From: Pseudomonadota bacterium
GTDB taxonomy: Bacteria > Pseudomonadota > Gammaproteobacteria > Burkholderiales > Burkholderiaceae
Assembly (NCBI GenBank): GCA_023441105.1
Contig: JAEZQX010000109.1
Coordinates: 1-7,002, forward strand
DNA length: 7,002 nt
Reading direction: 5' to 3'
A program made the translations under genes and the position numbers. This document shows, piece by piece, positions 1-6,212 of the stretch. Each line of letters begins with the position of its first letter. The first letter of the stretch is position 1. The notes below the pieces were generated by a model. That model made no database searches, had not been told where the DNA came from, and worked only from the letters and a program-made list of their open reading frames with translations.

Positions 1-731
1 GTGGCGTCCAGGCTGTCGCCGATGATGCCGAGGTCCAGCACCTCGCAGCCGAGCCGGCGCAGCAGCGCGGTCAGCAGGAAGCGGTTGGAGTTGTAGATGG
101 CCCCGGGCTCGAGCGGCTCGCCGGGCATCACCAGCTCGTCGCCGGTGAAGAAGCAGGCCACCCGCAGCCGGCGGAACACCTTCAGGCTCGCCGCGCCGAC
201 GGACGCAGCCAGGCCGGTGGCCTGCGGCGTGAGGCGCGTGCCTGCGGCGAGGATGGCGGCACCCGCCTCGATGTCTTCTCCACGACGCCGGATCCACTCG
301 CCGGCCGACGGCCGGTGGCTGAAGCTCACGTGAGGCACGCCGGCGATGTCCTGCACCTGCGCCTGCTCCTGCATCACCACCGCGTCGGCGCCGGCGGGCA
401 GTGCCGCGCCGGTGAAGATGCGCGCTACCGTGCCGGGTTCGAGCGCCGCGCCTCGCCGCCCGGCCGGAATCCGCTGGCTGATCCGCAGCCGCCGCGGCTC
501 GCCGGCGGGTCCGTCAGCGAGGTCGCTGCACCGTACCGCGTAGCCGTCCATCTGCGAATTGTCCCAGTCCGGTACCGACAGCGGCGACACCACGGTCTCG
601 GCAAGCACCCGCCGGTCGGCGTCGAGCGTGCCGACCTGCTCGACCTCCGCGACCGGTGCGGCATGGCGCAACAGTCCTGCCAGCGCATCGTCGAAGGGGA
701 TCGGCTCCGGCCGTGCCGGCTTGTCGTTCAT
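1..731 (-). CDS. moeA: MoeA molybdopterin molybdenumtransferase, N-terminal part (cut by window edge)
   Basis: MoeA inserts molybdate into adenylylated molybdopterin in the cytoplasm, completing the molybdenum cofactor. The frame reads from ATG at 731 without a stop to base 1, giving 243 residues of a family usually near 400, so the C-terminal part lies outside. Visible family motifs are DNSQMDGYAVR (57-67; its Asp62 matches an active-site Asp of E. coli MoeA), IFTGAALPAGADAVVMQE (105-122), RRRGEDI (148-154), TGDELV (196-201; Glu199 matches a catalytic Glu) and IYNSN (212-216). The later glycine-rich SGGVS region is not in the window. The start is supported by GAGGAG eight bases upstream. It follows mobB by 100 bases on the same strand, in keeping with a shared molybdenum-cofactor role. 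Assignment is secure; only completeness is unknown. Confidence 0.95.
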   Translation of the reverse strand, partial: MNDKPARPEPIPFDDALAGLLRHAAPVAEVEQVGTLDADRRVLAETVVSPLSVPDWDNSQMDGYAVRCSDLADGPAGEPRRLRISQRIPAGRRGAALEPGTVARIFTGAALPAGADAVVMQEQAQVQDIAGVPHVSFSHRPSAGEWIRRRGEDIEAGAAILAAGTRLTPQATGLAASVGAASLKVFRRLRVACFFTGDELVMPGEPLEPGAIYNSNRFLLTALLRRLGCEVLDLGIIGDSLDA

Positions 732-739
732 GGCAGGAA

Positions 740-745
740 CTCCTC
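740..745 (-). promoter_or_regulatory. Ribosome binding site of moeA
   Basis: On the minus strand GAGGAG is followed by eight bases and then ATG at 731. This fixes the moeA start and suggests that moeA is translated independently of mobB despite the 100-base gap. Confidence 0.75.
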
Positions 746-831
746 GATCAGGTCTGGCGGCGGCGATCCGGCGCGGCCGGATGGAGCCGGACAGGACGGC
801 ATCGCAAAACGGTCACCGCGCGCCGCCGCAT

Positions 832-1365
832 TCATCGCGATTCCACGATGGCGGACCGCGGCCTCGCGTCGATCTGCAGGCCGCGCTGCCGCATGATGAA
901 TTCGACGATGCCGTCGAGATCGTTCAGGTCGAGCACCACGATCGACGCCTTGATCGGCTCGTCGCTCGCCACTGCCAGGATGTTAGGGTCCTGCGGATGC
1001 AGCAGCGGGTTGCCCGTACTTGGGCGGTGGACTTCGATCTTCGGGATGTCGGCGGACTTGTACCCCTCCACCAGCACCAGGTCGCACGGCGAGAACAGCC
1101 GCAACTGCTCGCGCAACCCCGGCTCCGGCTCGCCGCGCAGCTCGTGCATCAGCGCCCAGCGCTGCGACGAGGTGAGCAGGATTTCAGTGGCGCCGGCCTG
1201 CCGGTGGCGATGGGAGTCCTTGCCCGGCTGGTCGATGTCGAACGCATGGTGCGCGTGCTTGATCAGCGACACCTTCAGGCCGCGGCTCACGAAGCGCGGA
1301 ATCAGCTGCTCGATGAGGGTGGTCTTGCCCGATCCGGAGTAGCCGGCGAAACCGAAGACTTTCAC
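832..1365 (-). CDS. mobB: MobB, molybdopterin-guanine dinucleotide biosynthesis GTP-binding protein
   Basis: MobB is a P-loop GTPase thought to assist MobA when GMP is attached to molybdopterin to make the guanine-dinucleotide form of the cofactor; it is helpful rather than essential in E. coli. The 177-residue protein begins with a Walker A loop (Gly8 to Thr15, GYSGSGKT). It continues with the family signatures LIKHAHH (34-40), FDIDQPGKDSHRHRQAGA (42-59) and LVEGYK (98-103), close to Asp95. Length is normal for single-domain MobB. The start codon is GTG at 1365, chosen because the P-loop strand begins immediately after it; a GAGG about 12 bases upstream is a poor ribosome binding site. It starts 18 bases after the thrC stop and precedes moeA. 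No mobA is in the window. Identification is firm. Confidence 0.95.
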   Translation of the reverse strand: MKVFGFAGYSGSGKTTLIEQLIPRFVSRGLKVSLIKHAHHAFDIDQPGKDSHRHRQAGATEILLTSSQRWALMHELRGEPEPGLREQLRLFSPCDLVLVEGYKSADIPKIEVHRPSTGNPLLHPQDPNILAVASDEPIKASIVVLDLNDLDGIVEFIMRQRGLQIDARPRSAIVESR

Positions 1366-1383
1366 TGTGCTGGCGCGCCTCGT

Positions 1384-2802
1384 TCAGGTACGCGCCGCGA
1401 TGAAGCGCTTGAGCATCTGCAGGTCCGCCGGCATCAACGTGTAGCGCTGGACCAGCGACTCGAGGCCCCGGTAGGCCGGCGGCGGCAGCGGCTCCTCGCC
1501 GATCGCTTCGCGGATCGCCTCGGCGAACTTGGCGGGCTGCGCGGTTTCCATGCAGATCATCGGCACCCCGGGCTCGCGATGCGATTGCGCGACGGCCAGG
1601 CCGTCGGCGGTGTGGGTATCCACCAGCACGCCGGCCTGGTCGCGCCAGTGGCGGATGGTGGCGATCCGCTGGGCATGGCTGCTCGAGCCCGAACGGAAGC
1701 CGAAGGATTCGATGCGATGGAATTCGCGCGTGCCGCCGAGGTCGAACTCGCCGTGCGCCTGGACCATCTGCCACAACGACGCCACCCGCGCGCCGTCGCG
1801 CTCGAGCAGGTCGAAGACGAAGCGCTCGAAGTTCGAGGCCTTGGAGATGTCCATGGAGGGACTGCTGGTCTCGAGCGTCTGGTCGCTCCGGCGGACCCGG
1901 TACAGGCCGGTCCGGAAGAACTCGTCCAGCACGTCGTTCTCGTTGGTGGCCACCACCAGCCGACGGATCGGCAGGCCCATCATGCGGGCGATGTGGGCGG
2001 CGAGGATGTTGCCGAAGTTGCCGGTCGGCACGGCGAACGACACCTGCTCCCGGTTGGAGGCGGTGGCCGCGAAATAGCCCTTGAAGTAGTAGACAACCTG
2101 TGCCATCACCCGCGCCCAGTTGATCGAGTTCACCGTGCCGATGGCGCGGCGCTCCTTGAACGGGAGGTCCTCCGAGACTGCCTTGACCAGGTCCTGGCAG
2201 TCGTCGAACACGCCGTCGACAGCGATATTGAAGATGTTGTCGTCCAGCAGGCTGTACATCTGCGCCCGCTGGAAGCGGCTCATCCGGTCGTTGGGCGAGA
2301 GCATGAACACCCGCATGTTGCGCTTGCCGCGCATGGCGTATTCCGCCGCGCTGCCGGTGTCGCCGGAGGTGGCCCCCAGGATGTTGAGCCAGCGGTCCTC
2401 CTTGAGCAGCACATGTTCGAAGAGCTGGCCGAGCAGTTGCATCGCCAGGTCCTTGAACGCGAGCGTCGGCCCGTTCGACAGGTGCTCCAGGTACAGCTTG
2501 CCCGCTGGCCCGTCTTCGAGCAGGGTCAGCGGCGTGATCTCCGGCGTGCCGAAGAGGGCGGCGCTGTAGGTACGGTCGACCATCGTCCGCAGGTCGGGTG
2601 CCGCGATGTCGTCGCAGTACAGGCTGAGGATGCTGAACGCCAGTTCCGCATAGCTTTGCCCGCGCCAGCGCTGCAGCGTCGCATCGTCCACCTGGGGGAT
2701 GCTTTCAGGCACCACCAGGCCGCCGTCGGGTGCGAGGCCGCCGAGAAGGATCCGGGTGAATGGCAGCGGCTCCATGCCGCCGCGGGTGGAGATGTATCGC
2801 AT
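1384..2802 (-). CDS. thrC: Threonine synthase
   Basis: ThrC converts O-phosphohomoserine to threonine and phosphate with pyridoxal phosphate, the last step of threonine synthesis. The 472-residue protein begins MRYISTRGG, typical of the longer proteobacterial form, shifted from the 428-residue E. coli type. Lys117 in the motif PTLAFKD is the expected Schiff-base lysine. GATSGDTGSA (143-152) and VPTGNFGN (258-265) are the phosphate-binding and cofactor-binding loops, and SPSMDISKASNFERF (314-328) is another family signature. The protein looks complete. ATG at 2802 lies 13 bases after the hom stop, and no clear Shine-Dalgarno sequence precedes it, which suggests translational coupling to hom. 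The substrate-making kinase ThrB is not adjacent. Identification is very secure. Confidence 0.97.
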   Translation of the reverse strand: MRYISTRGGMEPLPFTRILLGGLAPDGGLVVPESIPQVDDATLQRWRGQSYAELAFSILSLYCDDIAAPDLRTMVDRTYSAALFGTPEITPLTLLEDGPAGKLYLEHLSNGPTLAFKDLAMQLLGQLFEHVLLKEDRWLNILGATSGDTGSAAEYAMRGKRNMRVFMLSPNDRMSRFQRAQMYSLLDDNIFNIAVDGVFDDCQDLVKAVSEDLPFKERRAIGTVNSINWARVMAQVVYYFKGYFAATASNREQVSFAVPTGNFGNILAAHIARMMGLPIRRLVVATNENDVLDEFFRTGLYRVRRSDQTLETSSPSMDISKASNFERFVFDLLERDGARVASLWQMVQAHGEFDLGGTREFHRIESFGFRSGSSSHAQRIATIRHWRDQAGVLVDTHTADGLAVAQSHREPGVPMICMETAQPAKFAEAIREAIGEEPLPPPAYRGLESLVQRYTLMPADLQMLKRFIAART

Positions 2803-2815
2803 CGGACTCGCGGGA

Positions 2816-4150
2816 TCAGTTCAACTGCTCGACCCGCAGCCGGGTCACCGAGGACAGCACCGTCGGCAGCGCCTCGATGCGGCCGATGGCGGTATCGATG
2901 CGGTGCTCGATGGTCTGGTGGGTCAGCACGATGATGTCGGTGCTGCCCTCGCCTTCGTCGGGCTCGCGCTGGAGCATGGCATCGATCGACACCCTGCCGT
3001 CGGCCAGGATGCGGGTGATGTCGGCGAGCACGCCGGGCTCGTCGCGCACCCGCATGCGCAGGTAGTAGGAGGTTTCCATCTCGCTGCCCGGGAGGATGGT
3101 CGCATCGGACAGCTCGTCGGGCTGGAAGGCCAGGTGCGGCACGCGATTCTCGGGGTCCGAGGTGAGCATCCGCGTCACGTCGACGAGGTCGGCCACCACC
3201 GCGCTGGCGGTCGGCTCCTTGCCGGCGCCCTTGCCGAAATACATCGTGTGGCCGACCACGTCGCCCTTGACCCAGACCGCATTCATCGCGCCTTCGACGT
3301 TGGCGAGCAGGCGCTTGGCGGGGATCAGGGTCGGATGAACCCGCAGCTCGATGCCGCTGCTGCGGCGCCGGGCGATCCCCAGCAGCTTGATGCGATAGCC
3401 GAGCTTCTCGGCATAGCGGATGTCCTCGCCGGCGAGCCTCGCGATGCCTTCGACGTAGGCACGGTCGAACTGCACCGGGATGCCGAAGGCGATGGCCGCA
3501 AGAATGGCCACCTTGTGGGCGGCATCGATGCCTTCGATGTCGAAGGTCGGATCGGCTTCGGCATAGCCCAGGGCCTGGGCCTGCGCGAGCACCTCGCCGA
3601 ACGGCAGGTTCTTGTCGCGCATCTCGGAGAGGATGAAGTTGGTCGTGCCATTGATGATGCCGACCAGCCATTCGATGCGATTGGCGGTGAGCCCTTCGCG
3701 CAGCGCCTTGATGATCGGTATGCCGCCGGCCACCGCCGCCTCGAAGGCGATGATGGCGTTCTGCCGGCTGGCCGCGGCAAAGATCTCGTTGCCGTAGACC
3801 GCCAGCAGCGCCTTGTTGGCGGTGACCACGTGCTTGCCCTGCGCGATCGCCTCGAGCACCAGCTCGCGCGCCGCGCCGGTGCCGCCGATCAGCTCGACCA
3901 CGACGTCGACATCCGGATCCCGCACCACCGCGAACGGATCGTCCGTGACCGGCAGGCGCTCGCCGACGATCCGCCGCACCCGCTCGACGTCGCGGACCGC
4001 GATGCGCCCCACCTCGATGTCGCGCCCGGCCCGGCGCCGGATCTCCTCGCGGTTGGCCGCCAGCACCTCGGCAACGCCGCTGCCGACGGTGCCATAGCCG
4101 AGCAGGCCGACCCGGATCGGTCGCAGCGGAACTCTCGAAATCAAACCCAT
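2816..4150 (-). CDS. hom: Homoserine dehydrogenase with C-terminal ACT domain
   Basis: Homoserine dehydrogenase reduces aspartate semialdehyde to homoserine with NAD(P)H, the branch point to threonine and methionine. Of 444 residues, about 13-130 form the Rossmann domain, with the dinucleotide loop GLLGYGTVGSG (15-25) and VTANKALL (109-116). The catalytic and dimerisation domain follows, with NGTTNF (167-172). Glu198, Asp209 and Lys213 occur with the same spacing as yeast Hom6 Glu208, Asp219 and Lys223. An ACT domain near 362-441 (YYLRMRVRDEPGVLADI, 362-378) makes threonine feedback control likely, by family knowledge. It is monofunctional, with no aspartokinase part. ATG at 4150 gives about ten residues before the first strand; GGAAG lies four bases upstream, rather close. 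It begins 70 bases after alaA and nearly abuts thrC. Confidence 0.97.
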   Translation of the reverse strand: MGLISRVPLRPIRVGLLGYGTVGSGVAEVLAANREEIRRRAGRDIEVGRIAVRDVERVRRIVGERLPVTDDPFAVVRDPDVDVVVELIGGTGAARELVLEAIAQGKHVVTANKALLAVYGNEIFAAASRQNAIIAFEAAVAGGIPIIKALREGLTANRIEWLVGIINGTTNFILSEMRDKNLPFGEVLAQAQALGYAEADPTFDIEGIDAAHKVAILAAIAFGIPVQFDRAYVEGIARLAGEDIRYAEKLGYRIKLLGIARRRSSGIELRVHPTLIPAKRLLANVEGAMNAVWVKGDVVGHTMYFGKGAGKEPTASAVVADLVDVTRMLTSDPENRVPHLAFQPDELSDATILPGSEMETSYYLRMRVRDEPGVLADITRILADGRVSIDAMLQREPDEGEGSTDIIVLTHQTIEHRIDTAIGRIEALPTVLSSVTRLRVEQLN

Positions 4151-4220
4151 TTCACTTCCAATCGATACGGTCTTCCGACCTCCAGTGGCGGGAGCGCCGC
4201 AGGCGCTTCGGGGGCGTCAT
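4151..4220 (-). other. Short alaA-hom intergenic leader with small hairpins
   Basis: These 70 bases separate the alaA stop from the hom start. On the minus strand they hold AGCGCC-TGC-GGCGCT (4207-4193), a perfect 6-bp hairpin with a 3-base loop. GGTC-GGAA-GACC (4180-4169) is a 4-bp stem closed by a GNRA-type loop. No T-run follows either, so neither is an intrinsic terminator, and I see no convincing sigma-70 promoter. They may be chance structures in GC-rich DNA, or processing or stability elements between the two genes. Confidence 0.35.
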
Positions 4221-5465
4221 CTAGGCCACCAACGACGGTGGCGCGACATGGCGGCGCCGGTACTCCGACAGGAAGGCCGCGAAGCGCCCGAGGGCTTCGC
4301 CAAGGTCGTCGGAATTGGGCAGGAACACCAGCCGCAGATGGTCGGGATGGGGCCAGTTGAAGCCCGTGCCCTGCACCACCAGCACCTTCTGCGCTTCGAG
4401 CAACTCGAGGATGAAATGCTGGTCGTCGGCGATGGGGTAGAAGCGCGGATCGAGCCGCGGGAACAGGTACAGCGCCGCCTTCGGCTTGACGCAGGTGACC
4501 CCCGGAATCGAAGTGACCAGGTCCCAGGCCAGGTCGCGCTGGCGCGCCAGTCGGCCGCCGGGGGCGACCAGGTCATTGATGCTCTGGTAGCCGCCGAGGG
4601 CGGTCTGGATGGCGAACTGCCCCGGCACGTTGGCGCACAAGCGCATCGAGGCAAGGATGTTCAGGCCGTCGATGTAGTCGGCGGCATGACGCTTCTGGCC
4701 GGAGATCACCATCCAGCCGGCACGGTAGCCGCAGGCGCGATAGTTCTTGGACAGGCCGTTCATGGTGATGAACATGACATCGTCGGCCAGTGCGGCGATC
4801 GAGGTGTGGCGCGCGCCGTCGTAGAGCACCTTGTCGTAGATCTCGTCGGCGAACACGATCAGCTGGTGCTGGCGGGCGATCTCCACGATGCCCTTGAGCA
4901 GGTCATCCGGATAGAGCGCCCCCGTCGGGTTGTTCGGGTTGATGACCACGATCGCCTTGGTGCTGGGCGTGATGCAGGCGCGGATGTCATCGAGGTCCGG
5001 CAGCCAGCCCGCGCCCTCGTCGCAGTGGTAATGCACCGGCCGGCCGCCGGAAAGGCTCACGGCCGCGGTCCACAGCGGATAGTCCGGCGACGGGATCAGC
5101 ACCTCGTCGCCATCGTCGAGCAAGCCGTTCATCGCCATCACGATCAGCTCGCTCACGCCGTTGCCGACGAAGATGTCGTCGAGCTCGACGCCGGCGATCT
5201 TCTTGTCCTGGGTGTAGTGCATGATCGCCTTGCGGGCGGCGAACAAGCCCTTGGAGTCCGAGTAACCCGAAGCGGCCGGCAGGTTGACGATCACGTCCTG
5301 GCGCACTTCGTCCGGCGCGTCGAAGCCGAACGGTGCGAGGTTGCCGATGTTCAGCTTGATGATCCGGTGGCCTTCATCCTCCATCTGCCGGGCTCGCACC
5401 ATTACCGGGCCGCGGATGTCATAGCAGACGTTGGCGAGCTTGGCGGACTTGCTGACCGGCTTCAT
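4221..5465 (-). CDS. alaA: AlaA/AlaT-type glutamate-pyruvate aminotransferase
   Basis: A fold-type I pyridoxal-phosphate aminotransferase, expected to make alanine from pyruvate and glutamate in the cytoplasm. The 414 residues resemble E. coli AlaA (YfbQ) along their whole length. Examples are NVCYDIRGP (12-20), KLNIGN (37-42), APFGFDAPDE (44-53), GNGVSELI (101-108), PSPDYPLWTAAVSL (125-138), NPNNPTG (176-182), FADEIYDK (205-212) and ASMRLCANVP (272-281). Lys240 in NGLSKNYR is the expected Schiff-base lysine, and Arg378 in HLRLV is placed to bind substrate carboxylate. ATG at 5465 aligns exactly with the known AlaA N-terminus, so the start is firm even though the leader is pyrimidine-rich and has no Shine-Dalgarno sequence. 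A ten-residue C-terminal tail extends past the usual end. It is the first gene of the leftward cluster, upstream of hom. Substrate range is inferred from the family. Confidence 0.92.
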   Translation of the reverse strand: MKPVSKSAKLANVCYDIRGPVMVRARQMEDEGHRIIKLNIGNLAPFGFDAPDEVRQDVIVNLPAASGYSDSKGLFAARKAIMHYTQDKKIAGVELDDIFVGNGVSELIVMAMNGLLDDGDEVLIPSPDYPLWTAAVSLSGGRPVHYHCDEGAGWLPDLDDIRACITPSTKAIVVINPNNPTGALYPDDLLKGIVEIARQHQLIVFADEIYDKVLYDGARHTSIAALADDVMFITMNGLSKNYRACGYRAGWMVISGQKRHAADYIDGLNILASMRLCANVPGQFAIQTALGGYQSINDLVAPGGRLARQRDLAWDLVTSIPGVTCVKPKAALYLFPRLDPRFYPIADDQHFILELLEAQKVLVVQGTGFNWPHPDHLRLVFLPNSDDLGEALGRFAAFLSEYRRRHVAPPSLVA

Positions 5466-5498
5466 AGGTGGGTGCGTTGGAAGAAGAGGTGGTGGGCT

Positions 5499-5504
5499 AA
5501 AATA
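5499..5504 (-). promoter_or_regulatory. Possible -10 box of the alaA promoter
   Basis: On the minus strand TATTTT lies about 34 bases before the alaA ATG and would give a leader of roughly 25-30 bases. No good -35 is found at normal spacing; TTTTCC at 5529-5524 is the nearest, at 19 bases. The same A/T patch read on the plus strand gives TAAAAT (5498-5503) with TTGGAA (5477-5482) at a short 15-base spacing, so direction is ambiguous. Weak call. Confidence 0.3.
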
Positions 5505-5651
5505 GCTTTCGAGCGGCTGTTGCGGAAAACGGCTGTGCCAGGAGGATGCCAGATCGGAACATGCATGCCGGCTCCAGTAGATCCCTTCGGGAATGGATGC
5601 CGCGTTTTCCCGGCCAGCGCCGGCCTGGCGCCGTCACGTCCTGCAGCCGGC

Positions 5652-5660
5652 TGGGATAAT
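5652..5660 (+). promoter_or_regulatory. Extended -10 promoter element upstream of the Mth938 gene
   Basis: TGGGATAAT matches the extended -10 pattern TGn followed by GATAAT, five of six matches to the sigma-70 -10 consensus. No clear -35 lies 17 bases upstream, which extended -10 promoters can tolerate. Transcription would start near 5667, giving a leader of about 105 bases before the ATG at 5772. The palindrome at 5644-5653 overlaps its upstream edge and could serve as an operator, though this is only inference. Confidence 0.45.
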
Positions 5661-5771
5661 GTACCGTAGATTCAAGGGCTTGCCGCCTCCGCTGCGCGTC
5701 CTCGAGCGGCCGCTGATGCACCTGCGGCACGGCAACCCGCCCGGCCGCCGCAGCGCGGCCGCCCTCGCGCG

Positions 5772-6143
5772 ATGAAACTCCACCCCGACCGCACCACCAC
5801 CCTCAACACCGTCACCGCCTACGGCAGCGGCTGGTTCGAGATCAACCGGGTGCGCCATGAGGGCTCCTTGCTGCTGATGCCGGAAGGCGAGGTACGCCGC
5901 TGGGAGGTGCAATCCTACGACGCCCTCACCGCCAAGGACTTCGAGGCGCTGGCGGCGCTCGGCGCGGAGATCGTCCTGTTGGGTACCGGCGCGCAGCACC
6001 GGCTGCCGCACCCCCGGCTGACCGCCGCGCTCGCCCGGGCGGGCATTGGCGTCGAGGCGATGGATTCGTACGCCGCCTGCCGGACCTACAACATCCTGAT
6101 GGGCGAGGGGCGCCGCGTGCTCGCGGCCCTGCTGCCATACTGA
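5772..6143 (+). CDS. Mth938-domain (DUF498) protein
   Basis: A 123-residue protein of the Mth938-like family, whose biochemical role in bacteria is not established; the family includes the mitochondrial complex I assembly factor NDUFAF3. Characteristic segments are SLLLMPEGEVRRWEV (32-46), EIVLLGTG (66-73) and GIGVEAMDSYAACRTYNIL (91-109). It is a single compact domain of normal length with no signal peptide or membrane helix, so probably cytosolic. ATG at 5772 is the only usable start: the frame upstream is open back to a stop at 5667-5669 but contains no ATG, GTG or TTG. No Shine-Dalgarno sequence precedes it. Instead a GC hairpin ends ten bases before the ATG, and a small upstream frame ends by overlapping it as ATGA. 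The peroxiredoxin gene follows after 69 bases. Family call secure, function unknown. Confidence 0.88.
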   Translation: MKLHPDRTTTLNTVTAYGSGWFEINRVRHEGSLLLMPEGEVRRWEVQSYDALTAKDFEALAALGAEIVLLGTGAQHRLPHPRLTAALARAGIGVEAMDSYAACRTYNILMGEGRRVLAALLPY

Positions 6144-6168
6144 TGTCCCCGATGTCCTGCCGATGTCC
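6142..6168 (+). repeat. Three short direct repeats GATGTCC
   Basis: GATGTCC occurs at 6142-6148, 6151-6157 and 6162-6168, beginning within the stop codon of the Mth938 gene and lying in the spacer before the peroxiredoxin gene. Starts are 9 and 11 bases apart, so the array is imperfect. It may be slippage-generated or chance; no function is evident. Confidence 0.5.
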
Positions 6169-6198
6169 CGCCGCCATCCGGACTGCAGGCTCAGTCCC

Positions 6199-6204
6199 GA
6201 GGAG
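6199..6204 (+). promoter_or_regulatory. Ribosome binding site that fixes the TTG start of the peroxiredoxin gene
   Basis: GAGGAG lies eight bases before TTG at 6213. No ATG or GTG in that frame is nearby with comparable spacing, so this site decides the start. Confidence 0.8.
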
Positions 6205-6212
6205 AACCGCAA

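Larger units (their letters stand above)
5466..5771. other. Divergent intergenic region between alaA and the Mth938 gene
   Basis: This 306-base gap must carry the promoters of both divergent gene groups. The alaA side is relatively A/T-rich around 5498-5504. The other side carries a strong extended -10 box at 5652-5660. A perfect 10-bp palindrome, CAGCCGGCTG, lies at 5644-5653, and a GCCAG/CTGGC stem lies at 5613-5629. A hairpin sits just before the Mth938 start, with stem 5742-5748 paired to 5755-5761. Two tiny plus-strand frames (5546-5659 and 5593-5775) occur, but no coding assignment can be supported. I recognise no RNA gene or riboswitch here. Confidence 0.6.

Noticed and set aside
766..782. 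A 7-bp inverted repeat (ATCCGGC, 3-base loop, GCCGGAT) between mobB and moeA, considered as a terminator
   Set aside because: No T-run follows on the minus strand and moeA continues in the same direction, so it is not an intrinsic terminator. It is probably chance pairing in GC-rich DNA.
732..831. The mobB-moeA gap searched for a molybdenum-cofactor riboswitch or a small Moco gene such as moaD
   Set aside because: At 100 bases it is too short for the riboswitch fold or a moaD-size gene, and no matching motif is visible.
559..2934. A 791-codon open frame on the plus strand
   Set aside because: It is antisense to mobB and thrC, both clearly identified by catalytic motifs. Long antisense frames are common in GC-rich coding DNA, and its translation is rich in Arg, His, Gln and Val without any domain.
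2699..4360. A 553-codon open frame on the plus strand
   Set aside because: It is the antisense shadow of hom, which has complete dehydrogenase and ACT domain signatures.
5581..5593. A small TCCC/GGGA hairpin considered as a terminator or RNA element
   Set aside because: The stem is only four base pairs with a 3-base loop, and no T-tract or known RNA fold is present.
4185..5669. A 494-codon open frame on the plus strand
   Set aside because: It is the antisense shadow of alaA and shows no recognisable family features.
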